From assembly GCF_000427865.1 (NCBI RefSeq), contig NZ_ATYV01000021.1:1-35949 (forward strand): 35,949 nucleotides of DNA, written 5' to 3'. The notes under the pieces are model-generated. The model saw nothing but the letters and a program-made list of their open reading frames with translations. It ran no database searches and had not been told where the DNA came from. This DNA comes from Corynebacterium sputi DSM 45148. Its GTDB lineage: Bacteria; Actinomycetota; Actinomycetes; Mycobacteriales; Mycobacteriaceae. The position numbers and the translations under genes are program-made. Positions 19,673 to 27,197 of this stretch are shown here, in pieces (position 1 is the stretch's first letter; every line of letters starts with the position of its first letter).

Positions 19673-21769
19673 CTACTTTCCGGCTGCGGTGATGGATTCA
19701 CGTGCGGCTGCGACGACGGCGTCAGTGGTGATGCCAAATTCGGTGAAGAGTCGCTCGTAGCGGGCCGAGGCACCGAAGTGCTCCAGGGAGACGGCACGAC
19801 CGGCGGCGCCGAGGTGGCGGTACCACGGCATTGCAATGCCAGCTTCGACGGAGACACGTGCACGGACCGAGGTCGGGATGACCGACTCGCGGTAATCCTC
19901 ATCCTGCTGCTCGAACCAATCAAGGCACGGTGCGGAGACAACGCGAGCGGCGACGCCGTCGGCAGCCAGGGTCTCAGCAGCCTCAACGGCGAGCTGGACC
20001 TCAGAGCCAGTGCCGATTAGCACGACGTCCGGGGTTCCCTCGGTGTCGACCAGAACGTAAGCGCCGCGGCGCACGCCCTCAGCGGCCTTCTTCTTCGTGC
20101 CCTTGAGCACCGGTACGTTCTGACGGGTCAGAGCGAATGCCTTCGGGCCGGCCGGGCCCTCGAGTGCAGCAGTCCACGCCTGTGCGGTCTCGTTAGCGTC
20201 AGCAGGACGGAAGGTGGACATGTTCGGGATGGCGCGCAGCGATGCGAGCTGCTCGATCGGCTGGTGCGTCGGGCCATCCTCGCCCAGGCCGATGGAGTCG
20301 TGGGTCCAGACGTACATCGGGGAGATGTTCATCAGGGCCGCCAGACGGACAGCCGGACGCATGTAGTCCGAGAAGATGAGGAAGGTTCCGCCGTACGGGC
20401 GGGTGCCACCGTGCAGGGTAATGCCGTTGAGGATCGAACCCATCGCGTGCTCACGGATACCGAAGTGCAGGTTCCGGCCGTACGGGGAAGTGGTCCACGT
20501 GTCGGTGGTGATCTGCTCCGGGCCGAAGGACGGGGAGCCCTTGATCACGGTGTTGTTCGAGCCGGCGAGGTCGGCCGAGCCGCCCCACAGCTCCGGCAGG
20601 GTGGCTGCGATTGCCTGAAGTGCGGCCTCAGAGGCCTTACGAGTGGCGACGGAGTCTCCGGTGTCCCAGGTGGGGAGCTCATCAGCGTAGCCGTCGGGAA
20701 GCGATCCCTCAGTCAGCCGGTCGAAGAGCTCGCGGCGCTCCGGGTTGGCGGCCGACCACGCATCGAATTTCTCGGTCCAGGCGGAACGGGCGGTCTCGGA
20801 GCGCTCAGCGAGGGAGCGGGTGTGCGCGATGACTTCGTCGGAGACCTCGAAGGTCTTCTCGGTGTCGAACCCGAGTTCCTCCTTGATCAGGGCAACTTCG
20901 TCAGCACCCAGGGCCGAACCGTGAGAGGCGCCGGTGTTCATCTTGTTCGGAGACGGGTACGCGATGACCGAGCTCATCCGAACGAAGGTCGGACGAGTGG
21001 TGTCGGCCTTCGCCTCATCGATTGCGGACTCGATCGCGGCGACATCCTCTGCACCGTCGAGCTCGATGACCTGCCAGCCGTATGCACGGTAGCGGTCAGC
21101 AACGTTCTCGGTGAAGGCGATCTTGGTGTCGTCCTCGATGGAGATGTTGTTGTCATCCCAGAAAACGACAAGGTTGCCCAGTTCCTGTGTTCCGGCGAGG
21201 GAGCAGGCTTCGGCGGTGACGCCCTCCTGAATGTCACCGTCGGAGGCAATCACGTAGACGAAGTGGTCGAACGGCGACTCGCCAGCGGCAGCCTCCGGGT
21301 CGAACAGTCCACGCTCGCGGCGAGCGGCCATTGCCATGCCCACTGCGGAAGCCAGACCCTGGCCTAGGGGGCCGGTAGTGATCTCCACACCATCGGTGTG
21401 GCCGTACTCCGGGTGGCCCGGGGTCAACGCGCCCCAGGTGCGCAGCGCCTGAAGATCCTCCAGCTCCAAGCCGAAGCCAGCGAAGTAGAGCTGAATGTAC
21501 TGGGTGAGAGAGGTGTGCCCACACGACAGCACGAAGCGGTCACGTCCGGCCCAGTTCGGGTCCTTCGGATCGTGACGCATGCTGCGCTGGTAGAGCGTGT
21601 ACGCCAGGGGCGCGAGGCTCATCGCCGTACCCGGGTGGCCGGATCCGCACTTCTGCACGGCATCTGCAGCAAGGACACGGGCAGTGTCTACAGCACGGGT
21701 GTCCAGGTCGGTCCAGTCGGAGGGGTAGTTGCGGACAACGCGCGCCTGCAGCTCGGGGGAAAGGGTCAC
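19673..21769 (-). CDS. tkt: Transketolase
   Basis: Tkt moves two-carbon units between sugar phosphates with thiamine diphosphate. The 698-residue protein shows [18 protein letters not shown] near 43-60, the cofactor motif GDGDIQEG...WDDNNIS, the catalytic glutamate in [13 protein letters not shown], and [18 protein letters not shown]. It starts with GTG behind AGGAG. It is the first gene of the pentose-phosphate operon and faces ctaB; its probable promoter (TAGACT at 21811-21816) has a perfect palindrome in the spacer. Confidence 0.98.
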   Translation of the reverse strand: MTLSPELQARVVRNYPSDWTDLDTRAVDTARVLAADAVQKCGSGHPGTAMSLAPLAYTLYQRSMRHDPKDPNWAGRDRFVLSCGHTSLTQYIQLYFAGFGLELEDLQALRTWGALTPGHPEYGHTDGVEITTGPLGQGLASAVGMAMAARRERGLFDPEAAAGESPFDHFVYVIASDGDIQEGVTAEACSLAGTQELGNLVVFWDDNNISIEDDTKIAFTENVADRYRAYGWQVIELDGAEDVAAIESAIDEAKADTTRPTFVRMSSVIAYPSPNKMNTGASHGSALGADEVALIKEELGFDTEKTFEVSDEVIAHTRSLAERSETARSAWTEKFDAWSAANPERRELFDRLTEGSLPDGYADELPTWDTGDSVATRKASEAALQAIAATLPELWGGSADLAGSNNTVIKGSPSFGPEQITTDTWTTSPYGRNLHFGIREHAMGSILNGITLHGGTRPYGGTFLIFSDYMRPAVRLAALMNISPMYVWTHDSIGLGEDGPTHQPIEQLASLRAIPNMSTFRPADANETAQAWTAALEGPAGPKAFALTRQNVPVLKGTKKKAAEGVRRGAYVLVDTEGTPDVVLIGTGSEVQLAVEAAETLAADGVAARVVSAPCLDWFEQQDEDYRESVIPTSVRARVSVEAGIAMPWYRHLGAAGRAVSLEHFGASARYERLFTEFGITTDAVVAAARESITAAGK

Positions 21770-21810
21770 GGAAGGCTCCTGCCACTTACGATCGGAAACG
21801 TGTCTTATTC

Positions 21811-21816
21811 AGTCTA
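21811..21816 (-). promoter_or_regulatory. Candidate tkt promoter -10 box
   Basis: On the minus strand TAGACT lies 17 bases after TGAACA (21834-21839), a fair -35. Transcription would start near 21804, giving a leader of about 35 bases to the tkt GTG. It would drive the whole tkt-tal-zwf-opcA-pgl operon. Confidence 0.55.
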
Positions 21817-21820
21817 TCGG

Positions 21821-21835
21821 CACTGACCGTCAGTG
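21821..21835. promoter_or_regulatory. Palindromic operator candidate at the tkt promoter
   Basis: CACTGACCGTCAGTG is a perfect 7+1+7 inverted repeat. It fills most of the spacer between the likely -35 and -10 of tkt, the classic place for a repressor. The binding protein is not known. TGAC/GTCA half-sites are used by several regulator families, so no name is given. Confidence 0.5.
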
Positions 21836-21897
21836 TTCATCACCGGCACTCAGATGGGCATGGCAACCCTAATGCCCGTAACAACGGTCATCACCGC

Positions 21898-21903
21898 TAC
21901 GAT
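21898..21903 (+). promoter_or_regulatory. Candidate -10 box of ctaB
   Basis: TACGAT fits TANNNT and would place transcription start near 21910, about 55 bases before the ctaB TTG. No convincing -35 is seen. Confidence 0.3.
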
Positions 21904-21963
21904 GAGTTCCGCTACGCCGCCTGAACCCAGGTTCCGGCGGAAACAATAACGTGGGAGGAACCC

Positions 21964-22908
21964 TTGCTGGAGACCGTGAAGGCCTATGTCGCGCTGACCA
22001 AGCCCCGCGTCATCGAACTTCTCCTCGTCGCCGCGATCCCAGCGATGCTACAGGCTGACCGAGGTGCGATCCTTCAGCCCGGACAGGGCGGCACAATGCT
22101 GTGGCTCATTCTGGGCACCCTGGTCGGAGGTTGGATGGGCGCTGCAGCGGCCAACACCTTCAACATGGTTGTCGACTCTGACATCGACAAGGTCATGAAG
22201 CGCACCATCAAGCGTCCGCTGGCGAAGCAGACCGTGTCCAACCGAGCTGCTCTGATCTTCGGCATCGTCCTGACAATTGCGTCAGTCCTCTGGCTGGGCA
22301 TTATCTGCAACTCCTGGCTCGCTTCGGTGTTCATCCTTCTCACCATCGCGTTCTATGTGTTCGTTTACACCATGTGGCTCAAGCGCAGCACTGACCAGAA
22401 CGTGGTCTGGGGCGGCGCTGCAGGCTGTATGCCAGTCATGGTCGGTTGGGCCGTCATCACCGATAACTCTGATGCAGTCACCGGCTGGACCCACTGGTGG
22501 CAGGCCATCGTCCTGTTCCTGGTGATCTTCTTCTGGACCCCGCCGCACACCTGGGCGCTGGGCCTGCGTTACCGCGAGGATTACGAGGCCGCCGGCGTCC
22601 CGATGCTCCCGGTGGTTCGTACTCCGATCGAAGTCACCATCCGAATTATCTGGTACACCGTTGCCACCGTCGTCACGACGTTCCTGCTTATCCCGGCGGC
22701 TGGTTGGATCTACTTAGTCGGCGCCCTCGCTGCAGGTATCTGGTTCCTGTGGGGAGCCTTCTCCCTCCACGCAAAGGTCAAGGCCGGTGGAGAGATCAAG
22801 CCGATGAAGCTGTTCTTGCTATCAAACAACTACCTCGCGGTGGTTTGTGTGGCACTCGCCGTCGATGCCGCACTGGGCTTGACGACGATCGCCTCGATGT
22901 TCTCCTGA
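21964..22908 (+). CDS. ctaB: Protoheme IX farnesyltransferase (heme O synthase)
   Basis: CtaB attaches a farnesyl group to heme B to give heme O, which CtaA then oxidises to heme A for cytochrome aa3 oxidase. The 314-residue UbiA-family protein is almost all membrane (about 8-9 helices) and shows the prenyl-diphosphate motif [17 protein letters not shown] at 64-80 and the second motif [20 protein letters not shown]. The start chosen is TTG behind GGGAGGA at 21953-21959; a GTG a few codons on is possible. It diverges from tkt and converges on qor with only 6 bases between the stops. Confidence 0.96.
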   Translation: MLETVKAYVALTKPRVIELLLVAAIPAMLQADRGAILQPGQGGTMLWLILGTLVGGWMGAAAANTFNMVVDSDIDKVMKRTIKRPLAKQTVSNRAALIFGIVLTIASVLWLGIICNSWLASVFILLTIAFYVFVYTMWLKRSTDQNVVWGGAAGCMPVMVGWAVITDNSDAVTGWTHWWQAIVLFLVIFFWTPPHTWALGLRYREDYEAAGVPMLPVVRTPIEVTIRIIWYTVATVVTTFLLIPAAGWIYLVGALAAGIWFLWGAFSLHAKVKAGGEIKPMKLFLLSNNYLAVVCVALAVDAALGLTTIASMFS

Positions 22909-22914
22909 TCGAAC

Positions 22915-23883
22915 TTACGGAGTTAGCACCACAGCGCCGACGGTCTTCCTCGCCTGCAGATCCGTATGCGCCTGCGCAGCGTCGGACAGGGCATAGGTGG
23001 CGCCCACCGTCACCATCAATTCACCGCCGGCAACCTTGTCGAGAACCTCGGTCGCACGCTGGCGCAATTCATCATCTTCGCTGATGAAGTGCCGCATATG
23101 GGGACGCGTCAGATACAGCGAACCGTGCTTATTGAGCTCTTGCGGATCCATGGGCGGGACTGCACCGGACGCTGCGCCAAACAGAACTACGAGGCCGCGC
23201 ACCTTCGCAGCACTCAGCGACAACTCGAAGGTGTCCCTACCGACACCGTCAAAAACGACATCAGCACCGCGGCCATCTGTGAGGTCGCGGATGCGTGAGT
23301 CTAGGTGGGCGTCGTAAAGCAATACCTCATCCGCGCCCGCATCACGGGAGCGCTTCGCCTTCTCCTCCGTCGAAACTAGCGTGAAAACCGTCGCCCCCAG
23401 TGACTTCAGGTACTGCGTAAGAAGCATCCCGACGCCCCCAGCCCCCGCCGTCACCAACGCCGTCGTCTGTGGACCAGTATCGGCGACTGACGTGGCCAAA
23501 AACTGTGCAGTGATGCCCTGGAGCAGCGATGATGCTGCAGTGTTGTCATCGACAGAGTCAGGGACGGGAACGAGTCGGCTGGCGGGAGCAAGCACGTATT
23601 CCGCATAAGAATCAGGTACGTCGCACCATGCGACGCGTTGGCCGACCTCGATCTCGGTGACATCGGACCCCACTGAGACAACAACACCCGCACCCTCGGA
23701 CCCTGGCGTGAAGGGAAGAGGACGCGGGTAAGTGCCGGTGCGCTGGTACACGTCGGTGAAGTTGACGCCAATAGCGCTGGTGCGGACCAGGCATTCGCCA
23801 GGACCAGGGGAGAGATCAGGAAGGTCGGTGTGCCAGTGAAGTTGCTCGGGGCCGCCGAAGGACTCAATGAGGATTCCGTTCAT
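22915..23883 (-). CDS. qor: Quinone oxidoreductase, zinc-free MDR family
   Basis: This 322-residue protein is an NADPH-dependent quinone or enone reductase by family; the substrate is unknown. It shows IGVNFTDVYQRTG and PFTPGSEGAGVV in the N-terminal GroES-like domain, the cofactor loop TAGAGGVGMLLTQ, and a C-terminal YALSDAAQAHTDLQARKTVG. The zinc-binding cysteines of alcohol dehydrogenases are absent. I start it at ATG 23883 (MNGILIESFGGPEQ), 16 bases after the ctaA stop. No ribosome site is seen, but TACCCT lies exactly 7 bases before the ATG, as for a leaderless mRNA. A truncated relative is found at 237-1052. Confidence 0.93.
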   Translation of the reverse strand: MNGILIESFGGPEQLHWHTDLPDLSPGPGECLVRTSAIGVNFTDVYQRTGTYPRPLPFTPGSEGAGVVVSVGSDVTEIEVGQRVAWCDVPDSYAEYVLAPASRLVPVPDSVDDNTAASSLLQGITAQFLATSVADTGPQTTALVTAGAGGVGMLLTQYLKSLGATVFTLVSTEEKAKRSRDAGADEVLLYDAHLDSRIRDLTDGRGADVVFDGVGRDTFELSLSAAKVRGLVVLFGAASGAVPPMDPQELNKHGSLYLTRPHMRHFISEDDELRQRATEVLDKVAGGELMVTVGATYALSDAAQAHTDLQARKTVGAVVLTP

Positions 23884-23890
23884 GCGGCCC

Positions 23891-23896
23891 AGGGTA
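23891..23896 (-). promoter_or_regulatory. Candidate leaderless promoter -10 box of qor
   Basis: On the minus strand TACCCT ends 7 bases before the qor ATG, in the 16-base gap after ctaA. The same geometry is seen for ctaA, ribC, ppc and mptB in this window. Confidence 0.45.
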
Positions 23897-23899
23897 GCG

Positions 23900-24931
23900 T
23901 CAGTGCTTTGCGGTGTACTCCGCATCGCCCTCGACTGAGCCAGTGACCGTGGCAGAGCCTCCGGTCAGGATGTAGCCGCGCTGCCAGAGGATACCCATGA
24001 ACGCGACCACCGCACCGGAACCGGCGACGTGGAACGGAACCAGGAACTCGGGCACATCGTTGAGGTGCTGAGTCATGCCGATCACACCCTGAAGGACGAT
24101 CATGCCGACGGTGAGCCAGCCCCACTTCAGCAGGGACTTGGGAACCTTAGGAACAGCATGCAGCGCGAAGACAAGGCCGATAACGAGACCGCACAGCAGG
24201 TAGGTGGCGCCTGCGTGGGCGCTGACCAGCTCCGGGATCGGGAGCTGGAGGCGGTCCTCGGGTCCAATGTCGGCGTCGCCGGCGTGGGGGCCAGCGGCGG
24301 TAACCATGGTGCCGGTGATGAGGGTGAGGACCATGATGGTGGCGGCGAAGCCAGCCAGATACCGCAGCCACTGCGGGTAGATGCGCTCGGCGTTGCCGTC
24401 ATCGGGGCAGCCGATGCGGACAAACAGCATCGCAGCGATCCAGGTCAGCAGCATTGAGGGCAGGAAGTGCACCATCACGGCAGCCCAGTGCAGGTCGACG
24501 AGCACCGAGATGCCGCCGATGACAGCCTGCAGAATGATGCCGAGGCCGGAGATGAAAGCCAGCAGGATGATGTCATTGCGGCGACGAGCGCGCAGCGCCG
24601 AGAGGAAGACGACCAGACAGATCGCGATGAGGACGAAGGTCAGAAGTCGGTTTCCGAACTCGATGACCTGCAGGACCATCGGAGTGGCACCGGCACGCGG
24701 GACGAAGGTGCCGGGATGGCACTGGGGCCAGGTGTCACAGCCGAGGCCGGAGCCGGAGACGCGGACGATGGAGCCGGTCACGGCGATGCCTGCCTGAGCA
24801 AGCAAGAGAATGAGCGCGTAGATGCGCTGTCGTCGGATCGGCGCTACCGGAAGTCTCAGCAGCAGGGCCGTTAGCCAAGGCCAAGCCTTGTCGATGAGGG
24901 CGGTAGAGCGCGCGTCCGAAGCCGTTTTCAT
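23900..24931 (-). CDS. ctaA: Heme A synthase
   Basis: CtaA oxidises the C8 methyl of heme O to the formyl group of heme A. The 343-residue protein has about 8 membrane helices, an extracytoplasmic cysteine pair C65/C71 (SGLGCDTWPQC) and histidines likely to bind heme: H148 or H155 (DLHWAAVMVHFLP), H239 (SAHAGATY) and H301 (PFHVAGSG). The first motif, ExxHR in Bacillus CtaA, reads EFGNR here (E91, N94, R95), so one usual histidine is asparagine. It begins at ATG 24931 with TATCGT 7 bases upstream and no ribosome site, suggesting a leaderless mRNA. It works with ctaB, which lies beyond qor on the other strand. Confidence 0.93.
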   Translation of the reverse strand: MKTASDARSTALIDKAWPWLTALLLRLPVAPIRRQRIYALILLLAQAGIAVTGSIVRVSGSGLGCDTWPQCHPGTFVPRAGATPMVLQVIEFGNRLLTFVLIAICLVVFLSALRARRRNDIILLAFISGLGIILQAVIGGISVLVDLHWAAVMVHFLPSMLLTWIAAMLFVRIGCPDDGNAERIYPQWLRYLAGFAATIMVLTLITGTMVTAAGPHAGDADIGPEDRLQLPIPELVSAHAGATYLLCGLVIGLVFALHAVPKVPKSLLKWGWLTVGMIVLQGVIGMTQHLNDVPEFLVPFHVAGSGAVVAFMGILWQRGYILTGGSATVTGSVEGDAEYTAKH

Positions 24932-24938
24932 GCACCTG

Positions 24939-24944
24939 ACGATA
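24939..24944 (-). promoter_or_regulatory. Candidate leaderless promoter -10 box of ctaA
   Basis: On the minus strand TATCGT ends 7 bases before the ctaA ATG in the 45-base gap after the small unknown gene. Transcription would start at or next to the A of the start codon. Confidence 0.5.
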
Positions 24945-24976
24945 CCCGCCGCTGACCGGCGAACTTAAACGGGGTC

Positions 24977-25315
24977 TTACTGCGCGTACGCCAGATTTCG
25001 ACCGAACAAAAACTCCAGTACCTGGGTCCTACCTGCAACGATGTTGTCTACTGACTCGGTAACTCCATAGCCGGTGATCATTGTGAGATCAATCTCATCG
25101 GAGGCTTCGATCTCGGACCAACCGTTGTTCGTCCATGCGTCCACCGTGACTGAGACTCCCGACGGCTGGAGGATCAAGGTCCAACGGAGCTTGTTCTCCC
25201 CGTAGCTGCGGTACTTGATGTACTTGCCGTAGGGGTACCTAGAGTCGAGCACACGCGCCACGAGCAGTCCGAACTGTGGGGCCCACGCCGGCAGTTTGAT
25301 GGTCATGATGATCAC
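24977..25315 (-). CDS. Small protein of unknown function
   Basis: I do not recognise this 112-residue protein. It starts VIIMTIKLPAWAPQFG, has no signal peptide or membrane helix, and is mixed alpha/beta in appearance with many aromatic residues (SRYPYGKYIKYRSYG, VDAWTNNGWSEIE). GC-rich third codon positions support real coding. It starts with GTG behind GAGG at a spacing of 5; an internal ATG three codons on is an alternative. It has its own near-consensus promoter with a palindrome in the spacer, and lies just upstream of ctaA in the same direction. Position alone does not show that it acts in heme synthesis. Confidence 0.7.
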   Translation of the reverse strand: MIIMTIKLPAWAPQFGLLVARVLDSRYPYGKYIKYRSYGENKLRWTLILQPSGVSVTVDAWTNNGWSEIEASDEIDLTMITGYGVTESVDNIVAGRTQVLEFLFGRNLAYAQ

Positions 25316-25364
25316 CGTTACCTCGGATCATTCACCCCGCACTTTCCGCGAGGTTCGTGGCCCA

Positions 25365-25370
25365 ATACTA
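25365..25370 (-). promoter_or_regulatory. Strong promoter -10 box for the small unknown gene
   Basis: On the minus strand GTGACA (25388-25393) and TAGTAT (25365-25370) are 17 bases apart and each matches the vegetative consensus well. Transcription would start near 25358, leaving a leader of about 43 bases. Confidence 0.65.
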
Positions 25371-25373
25371 CGT

Positions 25374-25387
25374 GTGATCCGGATCAC
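25374..25387. promoter_or_regulatory. Perfect palindrome filling the promoter spacer
   Basis: GTGATCCGGATCAC is a 14-base perfect palindrome occupying 14 of the 17 spacer bases of the promoter at 25365-25393. This is an ideal repressor site. It also lies after the end of the ABC permease gene (25404), but without a T-tract it is not a good terminator. Confidence 0.55.
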
Positions 25388-25403
25388 TGTCACGGACGGG
25401 GGA

Positions 25404-26204
25404 TTAAGAGCGGGGTGCCTCAAACCTGAACAGTCGCACCGCAGCAGCGCCGCAGAGAAGCCCCCAACCAACGAGAACCAGGATGGGGAAGAGCAACCCG
25501 ACGCCCGGGCCGTCGAGAAGCGAAATCAGTCCTTGAGTCAGCGCCACTGACGGGATGAACGTGAGGGCGGTCTCGAGCGCCGGCGCCATCGCCGGCCCCA
25601 CCGCCACGAGCGCGGCAACACCCATGAGCGCGAACCAGACGATGTTCGCCAGTGCGAGAATGACCTCTCCTTTGAGGGTGCCGCCCATGAGCAGACCCAT
25701 CGTGGAGAACGAGGCCGCGCCGAGCATCGTGAACAGGTACGCCAAGAGCACGTGGATGAAGTCCGCCCGGAAGCCCAAAGCGACAGCCGTGGCGAGAATC
25801 AGTGCGAACTGAATAGTCACCACAATGGCGACTGCTCCAACCTTCCCACTGATAATGCCCCACTTCGGAAGACCGGACGCTCCGATGCGCTTCAAGGCCC
25901 CGTACTTCCGGTCGAAGCCTAAAGCGATTGCCTGACCGGTGAAACCAGCAGACATAGCTGCGACAGCGAGCGTCAATGGCAGTACGCGTTGCACCGGATC
26001 CTCCAGATCGAGGATCGGAACCAGCGACAGTCCTACGAGCATGCCCAGAGGAATGATCAACGACAACAGCGCCTGTTCCCCGTGCCGGAGAATCAGGACA
26101 GTCTCCATGCGGGTCTGCTTTTTCAACAACGCAGGTCCGGCGGCGGCACCGGGGGCTGGGGTGAAAGTGCCGTCCGGAAAACGTCCAGTGTCAACGTCGC
26201 TCAC
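25404..26204 (-). CDS. ABC-2 type exporter permease
   Basis: This 266-residue protein has about six membrane helices and the general pattern of ABC-2 permeases that pair with a separate ATPase. After a polar N-terminus come ETVLILRHGEQALLSLIIPL, GQAIALGFDRKYGALKRIG (the cytosolic coupling region) and helices to the end. Its GTG lies 1 base after the stop of the ATPase gene, behind GAGGAA, so the two are translated together. The cargo is unknown. In M. tuberculosis the related pair also sits next to mptB and sufR, which suggests a conserved cell-envelope role, but that is inference. Confidence 0.87.
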   Translation of the reverse strand: MSDVDTGRFPDGTFTPAPGAAAGPALLKKQTRMETVLILRHGEQALLSLIIPLGMLVGLSLVPILDLEDPVQRVLPLTLAVAAMSAGFTGQAIALGFDRKYGALKRIGASGLPKWGIISGKVGAVAIVVTIQFALILATAVALGFRADFIHVLLAYLFTMLGAASFSTMGLLMGGTLKGEVILALANIVWFALMGVAALVAVGPAMAPALETALTFIPSVALTQGLISLLDGPGVGLLFPILVLVGWGLLCGAAAVRLFRFEAPRS

Positions 26205-26205
26205 G

Positions 26206-27177
26206 TCAGTTCCTCATCTCTCGGCCAGTGATGTCTAGGAAAACGTCCTCCAGGCTGCGGTGCCCAACCCGAAGGTCGGTCACCAAAACGCCATGGTCGG
26301 CGCACCACGTAGCCAGCGCCGCAATCTGGGTGGGCGTGGTGTGCCCGTCCAGTCGATAGCGGCCAGGCGCCGTAGCCCTCACCGAGGAACCGACTTCCAG
26401 GCATGCGGTCAAGGCAGCGGTGTCGAGCGGTCCGTCGGCGGAGAAATCAATACCCGACATCCCGGTCATTCCGGTGATGTCCGACGGCGTTCCAGAGGCC
26501 ACGACGTGACCGCGGTCGATAATGATCACATCGTCGGCCAGAGCCTCCGCCTCATCCATGAGGTGGGTAGTGAGAACCACTGCGACACCGTCGCGCTTCA
26601 GTGAATTGACCAGGTCCCACACCGCGAGTCGGGACTGGGCATCGAGGCCGGCAGTGGGCTCGTCAAGGAAAATCAATTCCGGTCGGCCTACCAACGCACA
26701 GGCCAAGGACAGTCGCTGTTGCTGGCCTCCAGACAGGCTGCGGTAGTTGGTATTGCGGTGCCTAGACAGTCCAACGACGTCCAACAGCCACTCCGTGTCC
26801 AATGGATTCGCAGAGTAGCCCGCAACGAGTTCCAGCATCTCGCCGGCGCGGATGCCGGGGTAGGCGCCGCCGCCCTGGAGCATGATTCCCACGCGGCTGC
26901 GAAGTTCGTCGGTCTGGGTCCACGGGTTTAGACCGAGCACTCGGACATCACCGCGGTCCGGCTTAATGAAGCCCTCGCACATCTCAACTGTGGTTGTCTT
27001 GCCTGCGCCATTGGGCCCAAGCAAGGCGAGGACAGAACCTCGCTCCAGGGAGAGGTCAATGCCATCGACGGCGGTGACGTCGCCGAAGCGCTTAGTCACC
27101 CCGCTCATCTGCAGAGCCAGCGGCGATCCGGCTGAAGGTTCACTCTTGGTCACAGCGGACAGCATAGGGTAGCGCAC
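26206..27177 (-). CDS. ABC exporter ATP-binding protein
   Basis: This 323-residue ATPase drives the permease encoded next to it. It shows Walker A LLGPNGAGKTTTVEM, the signature LSGGQQQRLSLACAL, and Walker B LIFLDEPTAGLDAQSR, followed by the H-loop LTTHLMDEAEAL. A C-terminal extension after the ATPase core is typical of drug- and lipid-exporter ATPases (DrrA-like). The start is uncertain: GTG at 27177, ATG at 27165 or GTG at 27153 all precede the conserved LQMSGVTKRFGDV. It lies 20 bases after mptB on the same strand. Confidence 0.93.
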   Translation of the reverse strand: MRYPMLSAVTKSEPSAGSPLALQMSGVTKRFGDVTAVDGIDLSLERGSVLALLGPNGAGKTTTVEMCEGFIKPDRGDVRVLGLNPWTQTDELRSRVGIMLQGGGAYPGIRAGEMLELVAGYSANPLDTEWLLDVVGLSRHRNTNYRSLSGGQQQRLSLACALVGRPELIFLDEPTAGLDAQSRLAVWDLVNSLKRDGVAVVLTTHLMDEAEALADDVIIIDRGHVVASGTPSDITGMTGMSGIDFSADGPLDTAALTACLEVGSSVRATAPGRYRLDGHTTPTQIAALATWCADHGVLVTDLRVGHRSLEDVFLDITGREMRN

Positions 27178-27197
27178 TGGGGCGGTTGCCCCTCGCC

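Noticed and set aside
20264..21367. Long plus-strand frame opposite tkt
   Set aside because: Antisense shadow of the transketolase gene, without any protein-family pattern.
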